DNA of 64,000 bases from Glebionis coronaria (GCA_025667525.1 CM046876.1:24267224-24331223), one strand, 5' to 3'; positions 1 through 11,738 are shown, counted from the first letter of the stretch. Translations and numbers: made by a program. Notes: generated from the letters alone by a model not told the origin.

Positions 1-1176
1 CATCAAATTTAACCAAGATTTTAACCTTCTTTCATATGGTTTTTCACCTTTTTAATCATGTTTATCAATAACAAATCCCCACATAACATTTTTATCATCA
101 TATAATCATCATATACATATACAATAGGAAATAAAATACATGTTTACATAATGAAAATAACAAGAAGATGAGGAGGACAATCTTTATACCACCAAGTTGA
201 TGTAGGTTATGATTTGGACATGGTTTTTGTTAGAGAAACTTGTGAATAATCATGACCATATTCAAGACCACCATGCTCCATGAACTCCTTGTGGAAAATC
301 AGCCCTCCTACTCCATGAAAACTCCTCCTTGGATGTTATAAGCACCATCAATCAATAGGGTTTCAAAAGAGCTTCATCTTATGTGTAAATAACATAAGAT
401 TCCATGGTAAATTTTTGATCAAATTTGATGTTTAAGGGAGAAATGGGACGGCATGTTTAGGCTAGAGAGAGAGAGCTTGGTGTGGTTTTGCATGTTGCAA
501 ATGGATGGAATGAGAAGTTGCTAGTTTTGAGTTAAGTGGTAAAGGGAAAAATGCTTAAGATGTAAGCTAAATGTAACAAGTGTAAGGCTTGTTAGCTACA
601 CTTGACACCTCATGGTGTTAAGTAGCTAACTTAGGCCGGTTTTGGGAGTGGGGTGGGATGAGTGTCCCACTTGTCTCATCCCATTTATTTACTGGTACTC
701 CTCGATTCTAGTTTCCTCGATTTGCGTGCCCTCGGGTCGTTTTACGAAAAACTTTTTTATAAATTATGAATCAACGTCACAAAACGAATCCAATAAAAAT
801 TGTCTCATCAAAAATGGAGTTCGAAAACGTAAATACGTAATCCTAGGGTTTCCGGTTTAGTCGTAAAGGACGTTAAAATAAAATCGTAAGTCCTAATCTC
901 TTCTCGTAAATTTGTGAGTTTATGAACTAACACAAATTTAAAACTTCAAAATAATATTCTCAGATAAATTTATTTTCTGAAATGTCGGACTGTCACCAAA
1001 GACGGTGTGCGTAAACGTAAGCACGTAACGTAGAATCCTCCGGTTTAGACGTAGTCGATGCTACTCCAAGACGTAATTCCAAATTTCTTCCCAAAAAATA
1101 TGTGAGTTCATATTGTAAATTGTTTTTAAATAATATTGAGAATAAAATATCAACCATAAATTGACGGATTGTCACA
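1..1176 (-). repeat. 3' LTR (partial) of Tekay-like Gypsy element B
   Basis: This stretch repeats 17588-18765 in direct orientation, with about 11 differences over 1176 bases by eye (about 99% identity). On the minus strand the LTR begins TGTGACA at 1176, next to a purine-rich tract at 1177-1193. The rest of the roughly 3.2 kb LTR lies beyond the left edge of the window. The last 370 bases are built of two imperfect copies of one segment. Only the LTR is present, with no gene inside it. Confidence 0.9.
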
Positions 1177-2187
1177 GCGTTTACCCCTAAACAGGATCTT
1201 TGTCCTCAAAGATCATCTTACCTTACTACTCGCTTCTTATAGAGTTAAAGCCATGTGGGTATTTCCTCCACCTTCGGTCTTTTCTCACAAGTGCAATCCA
1301 TTATAATACGCGAGTTTCGTCAAACATAACTACGGGAATAAGATCAGGCTTAATGTTGACTTAGTTTCTCTATCCATGATGTTCACGGGTTTTTGATGAA
1401 TGCAACTTTTCGCCGATCTAAGCTCTACTAAGAATAATCAGAATTTCACTTGATAGATATTCCATCAAGTTCGATTTATGAAACATAATTCACGCGGTTC
1501 TTTGAAGTCCTAGGGTAGATCCAGCTTATATGCCTTTCAAACCAATCTTTTATATCATCTCAATGGTCCCATACAACGGGGATTATATCCCATGATTTGT
1601 CAGATCATGAATTCATTTTTCCAAGATTAAAATTTTTGGCATAACTTCGCTACCCATTTGGCACTTCAAGATCTATATTTCACATTCACATAACCTCCTG
1701 CCCACTATCGGCAGTTAATAATCAAATCCTAATTTCAACAATCATTTCAGATCTCGCGGGTCGGGTATTTTGCAAGGATAGGTTCGCCACCATAGGAAAC
1801 CTTAAACCTAAGAGACATGTCCAACTCACAATGGGTGTATGTCGGGTGTCTTCATCTCAATTCCTGCTTATAGATGCTCTAAGATTAAGATCATAACAAG
1901 ATTAGATCTCGATCCTAATACGATAGTTATCAAGGATAATCTCTCTAAAGGAAAACGATTATACGGTTCATTACCAAAGGTCAATCATTCAAACATAAAA
2001 CAAGACTTATATTACTTTGTATCGTTACTTTACCTCGTCCCTTCGATTTGGGGTGGTACATAGTACTCTCATCAAGGTTCGTTCTCAATGATTTCTGAGC
2101 AAATCTCTAGAAATTCGATGCGAAGCGAGGATCTTGATATAGATGTTCGATACAGGCACGCTATGTTTACATAACTCTTTTGCATTT

Positions 2188-2250
2188 CTCATTAACGGGA
2201 ATGATATTAGCAGATTTGGTTAGTCTGTCGACGATGACCCAAATCGAATC
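2188..2250 (-). pseudogene. Integrase fragment of Gypsy element B
   Basis: Translating the minus strand from 2250 gives DSIWVIVDRLTKSANIIPVN, matching the highly conserved segment of plant Gypsy integrase cores around the second catalytic region. The frame soon breaks on both sides, so it is a fossil. Its position close to the 3' LTR is where integrase should be in a Gypsy element read leftwards. The family assignment is strong; the extent is minimal because the flanking residues are too degraded to follow by eye. Confidence 0.75.
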
Positions 2251-3129
2251 AAATTTAGATGATGACCTTTGCAATAGCTAAACGTTTACTAATGTATGAG
2301 GCAATCTCTGCCTTCATAATTGTCATTAGTACAACTTCTTCAGACAAAGATACTTTTAGTCAAAAGTGACATACATATAGTACTTATACTTACAAATTCC
2401 AACATAACTATATCTCACAATCCTCCATATTTAGGCAACCACAAGTGGTCTTTAAAACATCTAACGCCATCGGCTTCTCAATTTTAATGGTTCACATTAG
2501 CCGCGAAACCCTTCACTATTTATATTATCTTTTTTTTGCGAACATTGTTTATTTTTATATCGTCCGGCAATTTATTTTGCACTTTCATTATTAAGGAACA
2601 TGTCCTAATTGGTTCTTTATATTTTATACATAATGTGTCAGTATCTACATTCCCTTCTCATGATGATGTAATTATCATGTCCATAATTCACTCAGATATT
2701 CTTTCTATATTAAGCGTCAGTAATTACGTTCACCTTTCTGATGAAATAAATATCACAACCGTATTTATTCAAAATTCTTTCTTCATATCCTCTATGTTTT
2801 AGTTTTGTCTTTACTATTATCTTTATCTGTTTTACTCAATCCGACGTCTAAAGCGTCAATAATTATTATAATTAATTAAATATTAAATATTCAATTTTTA
2901 TGAAATGTAAACGTAAAAGTTTTAAATTTCTTAGTTCGACCAATTATATAAAATGTTCAAAGATAATTTGAATTTAATTAACAAGATTTTTGTTGTTTTA
3001 TCGAAAATATTTAATAAGATTTCGTAAATGTTCGAAAAACCTTTGCTTATACTTTGGTCAAAGTTTCCTTAGTTTGAAAAGCAAAAAGTGTCGTTTAAAA
3101 TTTCAAGTCATGGTATAAAGGGTTTTACT

Positions 3130-3134
3130 CAATC
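3130..3134. repeat. Target-site duplication of element C (left copy)
   Basis: CAATC directly precedes the TG of the left LTR. The same five bases follow the CA of the right LTR at 12083-12087. A perfect 5-bp duplication is the LTR-retrotransposon signature and fixes both element ends. Confidence 0.93.
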
Positions 3135-3477
3135 TGAAGGTCTACGGGATTATTGGCCTATTCTATATCATGGATTTGGTGGATTAGGTTGGTTGATTTA
3201 GATGATAATCATAAGGAAATGAAAGAAAGAGATGAAGGATTAGAGAGAGAAAGGAGAGAAAAGGGGAAATGTAGAGAGAGAAAGTGAAAGATGAATAAAT
3301 GATTAAGTGTAAATGGGAATCAACAACCCCTCCTAACATGCTAGGAGGGGATATATATAGCCCACCCTACATGTGGGCTATATGGACTATACAATAATTA
3401 AATAGATCACGAGCCCATTACATAATTATCGTTGGAGCGACCGATCCTTCATAAATACGTAAAACGTATTTCCAACA
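3135..3477 (-). repeat. 3' LTR of gag-only element C
   Basis: This 343-bp LTR begins TGAAGGTCTACGGG and ends TTCCAACA on the plus strand. It repeats at 11739-12082 with about six differences (about 98% identity), clustered in two spots. A TATATATA run at 3351-3358 is flanked by two perfect stem-loops (3327-3350 and 3355-3383), and the same arrangement is kept in the other LTR. It is the 3' LTR because the polypurine tract, not the primer-binding site, lies next to it. Confidence 0.93.
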
Positions 3478-3612
3478 ATCTCCCCCTAAGGGAGGTCGCT
3501 CCAAGAAACAAAGTTCTAAATAGTCTATAACTCGTGATCTATGCTAACTAAGATGTGACCGAGACTTTATTGGGAAAAACGTATTTCCAACAATCTCCCC
3601 CTAAGGGAGGTC
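3478..3612 (-). repeat. Polypurine tract of element C and a duplicated copy of the tract-LTR junction
   Basis: On the minus strand the LTR is preceded by CCTTAGGGGGAGATT, a typical polypurine tract. A 37-bp segment spanning LTR edge, tract and flank (3461-3497) recurs without change at 3576-3612, placing a second tract plus a false LTR edge 115 bases inside the element. Arms 3432-3442 with 3494-3504, and 3402-3413 with 3531-3542, are perfect inverted repeats enclosing the true junction. Confidence 0.85.
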
Positions 3613-5745
3613 ACATCTTTTTACAAAATCTTAAACCTAGCATCTATGCTTGAGTCTTCGATCTTGTTCTTGTGAATATGCTTGATGTGATCTTTGACTT
3701 TAGTCTTGAGCATGTTTCCTTGCCTTGACCTTGTGCATTCTTCACTTGTGATATTTGCCTCTTTGTGACTTCATGTTCCACATACTTATACTTTTAAATT
3801 CTTGAAAGCTTCAGAGTTTGATACAGCGGAAGACTTGACCTTCAGGCTTTCTTGAATTTGTTGAAGTACTATTTTGTATGTAGTATAAGCATGTGGTGAC
3901 GACTTCTTCTGGATTGTACACCGCAATGCCACCTTCTTGTTACGCTGCATAAGACAGTTAGCAACAAAACAATATACACGGATGAAATGGCCTTGAACAT
4001 TTCATTCTAATTCGGTAGCAATTTACCTCCGGTCGGTGAAGACCGTTGGACGATATTAAATATCGTACTTGTGGCAGGTAGTTTCAATAAAGAACCTCCT
4101 TGACAAGATTTCGTGGGTAAACCCGTTCTCTTTACTCGACCGTCCAAAGCAGACTGCGAACCTAAAGAGTGAATCATTTGGATAATATTATCCGCATGAT
4201 TTGAAGCCGTCAATTCATGTTCCTGGAACAAGTGAAGTTCAATTAAGAACCGCACCATCGTTGCTTTCCAGTTGTCACTAGCTTGATTCATATAGAATCT
4301 TGCAAGTTACCTACCAAGTGCTGTTTGATGTTAACACTAGAAGGATTTCCACTCGTCACTGTGATCAATAAAGAGTCACTCTGAGTGTTCTGGCAAGATC
4401 ATATGATAATGCGAAGAGGCCTGGAACGAGTTTAAGTTCAATTAAGAATTAAACCACTGTTGCTTTCCAGTTATCACAAGTTTGATTCATAAAGAATCGC
4501 ACAAGTCACCTACCATGAGCTTTTTGATATTCGCTCAAGAAGGATTTCCATCTTCATTGTAAATACTTTCGTATTACTCGGATGTTCAGGCAAGATCATG
4601 AAGATTTTGCGTAGGACTCTTAAGATCTTTCTTACTTTTCACAGTGTGTGAAGAAGCAAGGAAATATGAAAGCGTGTCCTAATGAGATATTTGATGATCT
4701 CAAATGGCTCTAGACTCGATCGTGCATTTTGGATTTTTAGTGATCGGAGGCTGGAGAGGAGTGCCACCTTTTCAATACCAGTCTATTCGGAGTGAATAAA
4801 CCAATAGATAATGTGTTGATCTCCGTGTGATTAAAACAAATACCTTTTGAGAGATATTTGAGTTAGCTGGGAAGGGTTGTGCATTGCATTACTGGGTCCA
4901 TGATGTCTTTCTTCAATATCGAGAATCATTAACAAAAATGATCTCAATAGCATATGTATTGACCCGGTTTCTGCCTAAAGTTGTAAGGAGGGCTTCTTTC
5001 TTTACACCCTTTATCTTTACAATTCTTTTTCATTCTTCAACCCCTTCAATGCTTACCAATACGTCATCACTAGCACCTTGTTGTGATTGTTCCAGTGCTA
5101 ATTTAAGTACTTGGTCGGCATTCAGCTACGTTCACAATCTTTCTCCATCTTTCCTAAGGACTACTATTTCTAGCTATGGAATGTCCTTGGGAAGATTCCT
5201 CCGGTTCTAGAGAAATCATTGGACTTTAACCTATCCTACCATCCTTATGTCACCACAATCTTCACCGTCGTGAATAGAGATGTTTTGGGTAAGTGTATGT
5301 CACTATGAAATCCATTTTGAAGTGCAAATCCATTTTGCTCCCCCTTAACATATGCTACGATATCCGAAAACATTTTACACATGTCGGGATGAGCTATCAC
5401 GTTAAGTCAAACCATTTATGATTGATCATATCCCATATTAAATCACATTTTCTCCCCCATATTAAAAATATTAACCCAATCGATGTTTTTAATATCAATT
5501 GATTTAATAGCATTTTAAGAAAATTTGGGAAGAAAAATGCAAGTCCAATTATCTTCATGAATTACACAAGCTCCCCCTCAAATTAATGAGGGTGTGCTGA
5601 AACGTAAAATAAATACCTTTTAAACACAAGTGTAAGGTATTTATCACGTGCAAAGATCATATATGATAATGAATTCACAAGATTAGCAATTTACGAGGTA
5701 GGACCTGAATGATGGAGAACATGATATGAGAGATTCACATGGTTC
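3613..5745 (-). mobile_element. Non-coding 3' body of element C
   Basis: Where pol would be expected in a Copia element I find no reverse transcriptase, RNase H or integrase motif on either strand. A segment of about 200 bases is present twice in tandem (about 4230-4430 and 4435-4620), seen from repeated phrases such as GTTCAATTAAGAA and GTTGCTTTCCAGTT. A minus-strand open stretch at 4007-4291 (94 codons) runs through one copy, but its equivalent in the other copy is broken by a stop, so I do not call it a gene. Confidence 0.6.
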
Positions 5746-6957
5746 TTGTTCACGAATGTTGGTCACCTCGTCACGTCCCCGAGAAAGTTAATTCCCGTTG
5801 TTGAGTCAAAGCTTTCCGGTGAAATGCTTGACTTGATTATGAAAAGCGGGTTGCTATCTGAAATAATAGCAAACCATATAGAGCATGTTTTAAAAAGTTT
5901 GAACTTCTGCTCGAACTTTATTTACAACCCCGTGTCATTATTGAATGACATTTCTAGGTTCGTAAATATTATCGATTCCAGAAGACATGCTCGTTTTATC
6001 AAAACATTTTTGAACACACAATTTTGAAAGATTTAGAAAAACCTTTTGAGAAATTCTCGAAAACTTGTGTTCAAAGTTTTGAAAAACAATTACTTGAGCT
6101 TAAGATGTTGAATATCTTAAAAGCGAGCTCAAGTCCGAGAAGTTGTAAACTTCTCGTTGTTAAGGATAAGTTTATCATCGGCGATAAACTTTCCTTTTAT
6201 CTGAAGAACGAGTCCTAAGCTGACATTTACTTAGAAGTCGTGTTCATGAGCTTGAAAACTTTGACTGTTTTAACGGAAAGCTCATGACCGAGAAAGGTTA
6301 ATTTCTCGTTACGAGGAAAAGTTCTCTTATTTAAAAGATACACTTTCCTTTCTGAGCTTAAAACTTCGAATGTTTTAATACAAGCCCATGACCGAGAAAG
6401 GTGAATTTCTCGTTAAGAGGATAAGTTATCATAAAAGATAATCTTTCCTTTATTTTAAGTTCGAGTTACAGTCTGACATTTAACTGTAAGTCATTGTGCA
6501 TGAGCTTAAAAACTTCGAATGTTTTTAATTTTAGCTCATGCCCGAGAAAACTTAATTTCTCGTTGTTAGGATAAGTTTATCATCGGCGATAAACTTTCCT
6601 TTATTTGACGCACGGGTTACCATCTGATATTTAATGATAAACCATATACACGAGCTTAAAACCTTTGAATGGTTTTAGGATAAGCTCGTGTCCAAGAAAA
6701 CTTAATTTCTTGTTAAGAGGGTAAGTTATCGTTGCGTAGATAAACTTCCCTGTCTCTGAAGTTCGGGTCGTCGTCTGTCATTTAACGAGGAGCCATCATG
6801 CATGAGCTTAAAAACTTGGAATGTTTTTGATATAAGCTCATGCCCGAGAAAAATGAATTTCTCGTTGTTAGGATAAGTTTACCATCGGTGATAAACTTTC
6901 CTTTCTTTGAGGATCGAGTTACAGTCTGTTATGTGACTGTAAGTCCTTGTGTGCAGC
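5746..6957. repeat. Tandem array of hairpin-rich units of about 150 bp in element C
   Basis: GAGCTT-type starts recur at 6096, 6248, 6354, 6502, 6652, 6804 and 6954 (spacings 152, 106, 148, 150, 152, 150), with a more divergent copy before 6096. Each unit carries successive inverted repeats: GAGCTTAAAA...TTTTA..AGCTC, CGAGAAA...TTTCTCG, AGGATAAGTTTATC...GATAAACTTTCC, and TTACAGT...ACTGTAA. Units differ mostly outside or symmetrically within the stems. The array starts directly at the 3' end of the gag frame (6958) and occupies the place of pol. Confidence 0.85.
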
Positions 6958-9168
6958 TTAACCATGAATCCCCTGAGACATTTGTTTCTCTGATATCTGC
7001 TTCTTCAGCAACCAAACTCTAAGAGTGTCCTTAGTTGAACGACACACAACGATTGGACCGCTTCGTTCTTTTGGAACATCAACTTTGGTACCTGCAATCT
7101 CATTAGGAATTTGCATGCTTTGACGTGGGTTAGCAATATCAATTATAGAAGCACATGGGGGTTCACAGTTGGCTTTACTTGTTTCAGAGGCGACCTGAGT
7201 AGATGATTCACTAGTCTTGGCTGGCAAACGTTTCCTTTTATAGAAAACCTTAAGTTTAGGCGTAAGTGAAGTATCATCTTTATCAGTTTCCTCCCTAGTA
7301 GACTTAGTAGAATCGGAGACTATCCTAGTTAAAGGGCACTCGTTTCCTACAAGATTGAAAGTTCTACCAGTGGGGCGCCACATTTTACCAACGGGTTTGA
7401 TTTTAGCAACCCACTGGGATTTAAGTCTAGCACGGGAGTTCACCTCATTAAGCAATTTTTTGATACAGGAATCATGATTTACCGTAAAGACACATTTTCT
7501 ACATGTTTTACACGTAGCATATTTAATGTCCGAGTAAGATCTAGAATCCCTAGATGATTGATTGATGCTCCTATGATTGGACATGCTACGGTTAGCGGTG
7601 TTGGGTAAACTAGAAGGCATCTGACTAGGTTTGAAATTCCTATCTCTTACATGTGTCTTTTGCTTAGCTTCCCTAAGATCAGATTCATGGCAAACGTCAT
7701 TTGAACTAGTTCTAGACGTGGTCTTGGTATTTTTAGGGAAACTAGAGGCAATCATATGATTTGGTCTTGCTAAAGCTGGAGTGATCACATTGGGCCTAGT
7801 TGCTGGAGTGACTGGTCTAATAAGATGAACCAAATCAACTTGGGAGGCAAACCGCGGTCTCGAGGATTGTGGTCGCTCGGATCTAAATGCAGTAGGTTGT
7901 CTGACAATCGGTTGTCTGACGAACTGATTTGTAGGCGGTTTCCCCAAGATTGATGGTTTTTCAAGCTTAGTGTCCACACTAGGTTCTCTAGTTTTCCTTA
8001 ACTCGTTTTTCAACGCAGCTATAGCAAAAACCTTTTCCTGTAATTGGGCCTTTAATGTTTCATTTTCTTTGAGCACGTTATCTTGGGATGCCAACTTAGA
8101 TTCAAGCAGTTGAATTTGTTTCAAAAGATTATCTTTTTCAGCTTTAGAATCTAGAACAATTTGATCCAATTTTCTTTCAAGAACAACGTTTGACTTTTCA
8201 AGTTTTTCAAAGTATGTTTCAAATTTGTCCGTTTTCTTAGAAAATTCAAGTTTGGCATCCTCAAGATCTTTTGATTGCCGAGCTACGATCGTTTCGAGCT
8301 CTTTAATCTTGGAATCAGAATCAGTTAACGAGGCAGTTGTAAAGCATTTATCATGATGTACTATAGCATTTTAAACACTTTCTCCCCCATTATGACTCAC
8401 ATCGGATGAATCAGAAGTGGTATTTCTATCACTCTTTTCCATCCCATGTTTGTCATAATTAGGTTCAGAATGCTCAATATGCGGCATGTCATCAGCATAT
8501 ACATCATAACCAACATCACATTGTACCATGTTTGCAGGCTCTTCGTCATAAATGGGTAAGGTGTCATCCAGATAAATCTCGTGAACATTCCCTGACGTGC
8601 CACTGGTATCATGTTGTCCTCCTAATTCAGTGCTCTTGCCATCGTTAGGCTCCAAGTTGTCAACCGTATGACCATTCTCTTCTTGCATCTGTGGCATTGA
8701 TTCTTGCGCTGCATTATCATATGCTTGCTGAAGTTGTGATCTTTGATAAATCGAAGACGAGACCGATGTCATGAGTTTCAAAATTATATCACGGAAAGCT
8801 CTAAACTCGGTATGTGTATCTCGAAGAAATGATTGGCAAATCACAGAACTTTCAGGCTTAAGGATATTGAATTGGAGGAAAGGCGTGAGTTGGGTCACAA
8901 GATCCTTATAGGCAAGTGCCGATGCAGAGTGATTAAAGTTTCCATGGTTGAGTTGCTCGGCGAGTTCGGTTAAAGTGGTAAACATTGAGTCAATGAATAT
9001 ATGACGATCTTGTCCAAAGATTGTCACAAATTTGCTCCCTCCTTGAATCCGTGAAAGAGTAACTAGATGACACTGAAGCATTTGAAATGAAGTGATGCCA
9101 CTTTCTCTAGCGTTGGCTTGCACTTGATGCAATTCTCCCTTGTTCGATGTCGAATTCAAGAAATCCAT
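6958..9168 (-). pseudogene. gag-type ORF of element C, one in-frame stop
   Basis: A single minus-strand frame of about 735 codons starts at ATG 9168 (context CAATGG) and ends at 6958. It is interrupted only by TAA at 8371-8373, after codon 265. The N-terminal 265 residues look like a capsid-type helical domain followed by an acidic stretch. After the stop come about 110 residues of Lys/Glu/Leu-rich predicted coiled coil (8343-7990) and a basic Ser/Arg/Pro-rich linker. Next is a cysteine motif, CKTCRKC...HDSC (about 7512-7465), then MWRPTGRTFNLVGNECPLTR. These last two patterns resemble gag tails of Copia polyproteins I associate with Asteraceae. The frame stops where a protease would begin, after LRVWLLKKQ. 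It could be two cistrons, a readthrough product or a simple nonsense mutant; I favour the last. Confidence 0.75.
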
Positions 9169-9179
9169 TGAAAATCGAT

Positions 9180-11720
9180 GAACGATAAGTGAATGTTGTA
9201 GTTTGCAGGATTTTTACAATTCGATTCGGCTCAAAAGATGTTTACGGCTCAAACGATTATGTATTAAACCCGATCAAAAATCCGTATTTGCTAAGTATGA
9301 ATCCCGTCACTTTCACTCGTCAGTTTTGACTTCAAATCCGGCCGGAAAATACCGTTTAACCCGATAAATATTTTTCCACGTTAACTTTTAAAGTACCCGC
9401 CTTAACACGATTTTGTCAAATTAATGAACAAAAATATACTAAACTAAAAAAAAGTTAACTTTATAAAACTTGAAACAAAACAAAAAAAATAAGAAAATAA
9501 AATAAAAAACTTAACAAAGAATCTGATAGAAAAAAAAAACGAGTTTGGAACGTCCTAATAAATCTGATACAAAAAAGCTGATATAAAATAATAGTTTTCT
9601 CTCTGCTATTATTCTTGTTTAAAGCAACTCAACGTGGCTAGAGAAACATAGTTTTCTCCGTCTCAGCACACGTGGCCCAATAACATTCAGTCCACCGCCC
9701 CACTTATGTCACCTAGAAGTCTCCGTCTCACAAATCTTATACAAAACGCTTGTATCTCTCTCTCTCCTCACTTGAAAACTCACACACAGAAATAGCCCTA
9801 ATCTCTCTCTCAATTAAACGAAACCTACTCTCTCTCTTGCCAAGATAAAACGCCGTCTAAACCTAATCTCTCTCTCTCCTCACAAAACGCAGTCACCAAT
9901 CTCACAATCTAACAAAAAATCAACACTCGATGCGATGAAATAGGCTTCAAGATCCTAAAATGGGTCTCGGGTAGGTTTTCTTTAAATTAATTGCATGCGT
10001 GTGTTAATCTTGATTTGAGTCTCTCTCTTCTACTGTAGTGTCTTTCTGTGATGAGTCGAGTGTGAGGGTCTGCGTAGAGTGCGAGTATGTGGGATTCGAG
10101 GGTGTTGTGAGGGTGTTGTGATGTGTGTTTTTGTTGATGTCGAGTCTGGATGTCGAGAGGTTTGGGTTTGATTGGATGATAGAGGGAGTTCGAGGGAGTC
10201 GAGAGTGTGGTTGTTGAGAGGGTTTTCGAGGGTGATTTGTTTGAGTCTAGGGTGGAGGGGTCAGTGAAAAAAAAAATGAGTGTAAACTTGGTCTTGTGAA
10301 TGGTTTGTGATGTTTGGTCGAGAGTCTTGAGTGGGAGGCAGTCGAGGTGAGGGTTGAGTAGAGTGTTTGTGTTTGTGATTCGAGGGTTTTCGAGGCTTGA
10401 GTGATAGGAGAGGTGAGGTGAGGGTGTATGTTGTGTTAAAGTGTCAAGATTCTGTTGAGTCGAGAGAGGGAATCAGTCGTGAGGGTTGAGGGTGTCGGTG
10501 AGGGAGTTCTGGTGAGGGTGGGTCGTTTTTGAATGATTCGAGTCTTAGGTGTTTTTGAATGATTGTCAGTAGAGAGAGTCGAGAGTCGAGTGGTGTTGTG
10601 AGATGGGTGTCCGAGAGTGTGAGATGGGGTTGTTTGTCGAGAGAGTGGTGTTGGGTAAGAGAGTCGAGTCTGAGTCTTATCGAATGTTGAGGTAAAGAAG
10701 TTTTAACAAATTTTAGGTGTGGGTTGTGGGTAATGATTTGGTGTCGAGTCTGTTGGTTTGATTCGAGTGTGTCGTTTGTGGGTCTTATCGAGGTGTGTTG
10801 GGTAAGCTGTTTTTGTGTGATGTTGTGTTAGTTGTTTTGATGTCGAGGGAATGAGTCTATTCAAAAGACGATGATTTGCCCGTTGAGTTTGAAAATGGTT
10901 GCTTCATTCGGAAGAGTTCCGAATCGGAACTTTTTTTCTTGATCCGGAAGTTCTTGGTTCGGAAGTTCTTGATCCGGAACTTCTTGATCCGGAACTTTTG
11001 GCTTGATCCGGAAGTTCTTGGTTCGGAAGTTTTCGGTTTGATTCGGAACTTAAAAGTTTGATTCGGAACTTTTCGTTTGATTCGGAACTTTTCTATTCAG
11101 AAATTTTCAGTTCGCCCGGAACAGGACAAAAACTGACAGACTGAAACTTGAGACCAAAAACCTTGATTATGAAAAACCTGGATAATGAAGGACTGAAGGA
11201 CAACTGGACAAAAACTGAGACCTAATAGATTAAAAATAAAGAAAAAATACTGATTATAAAAATATTGATTAAAAAACTATATAAACTGTTTATAAAAAAT
11301 AGAAGCTGATTAAAGTAATAATCTGATAAAAAAATAATAACTGGTAAAATTGATTAAAAAAATAAAAAATAATAAAAAATAATAAAAAAATTGATTCAAA
11401 CACAAAAAGGCAATCAAAATAGAAGGATTTAATCAAAAACAATACAAAATTAAAAAGAAAAAACACAAACTTTTATAAAAAACACCAACTTTTTATAAAA
11501 ACACAAAACTTTTTAAGATTTAATAAAGAAATTTTTGATTTTTATATAAAAATTTGTGATTTTTTATCTAAAAAGTAAATAAATTTGAAGATTTGATATG
11601 ATTTAACACATAAAAACACAAACTTTTTATAAAAAATACAAACTTTTTAAAGTTTAAGCATGATTAAATCAAAACCCACCAAAATCAAAAAGAAATAAAA
11701 CAAGAATAAACCAAACTAAC
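9180..11720 (-). mobile_element. Long leader of element C with low-complexity blocks
   Basis: About 2.5 kb separates gag from the primer-binding site. It falls into blocks: A-rich DNA (9380-9600); a segment with a CACGTG G-box (near 9666) followed by pyrimidine-rich runs of CTCTCT (9745-9890) on the plus strand; a G+T-rich block with many GAGTCGAG-like motifs (10040-10860); a 16-17 bp tandem repeat (10909-11112); and A-rich DNA to the primer site. No long open frame is present on either strand. Confidence 0.65.
10909..11112. repeat. Minisatellite of TTGATCCGGAAC-type units
   Basis: About twelve imperfect units of 16-17 bases share GATCCGGAAGTTCTTG or the variant GATTCGGAACTTTT. They lie inside the leader of element C. 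Variation is mainly C/T at the CCGG versus TCGG position and C/T in the following tract. No coding function is seen. Confidence 0.8.
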
Positions 11721-11738
11721 CATGGCTCTGATACCAAT
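11721..11738 (-). other. Primer-binding site of element C (tRNA-Met type)
   Basis: The minus strand reads ATTGGTATCAGAGCCATG immediately downstream of the 5' LTR. TGGTATCAGAGC is the standard plant retrotransposon primer site, complementary to the 3' end of initiator tRNA-Met. It fixes the transcription direction as leftwards. Confidence 0.92.

Noticed and set aside
642..860. 72-codon frame that occurs twice (also 18231-18449)
   Set aside because: It recurs only because it lies in the duplicated LTR of element B; it has no coding features and lies antisense to the LTR.
4884..5210. 108-codon plus-strand frame in element C
   Set aside because: Opposite to the element orientation, with no conserved motif, and it ends without a plausible splice or terminator context.
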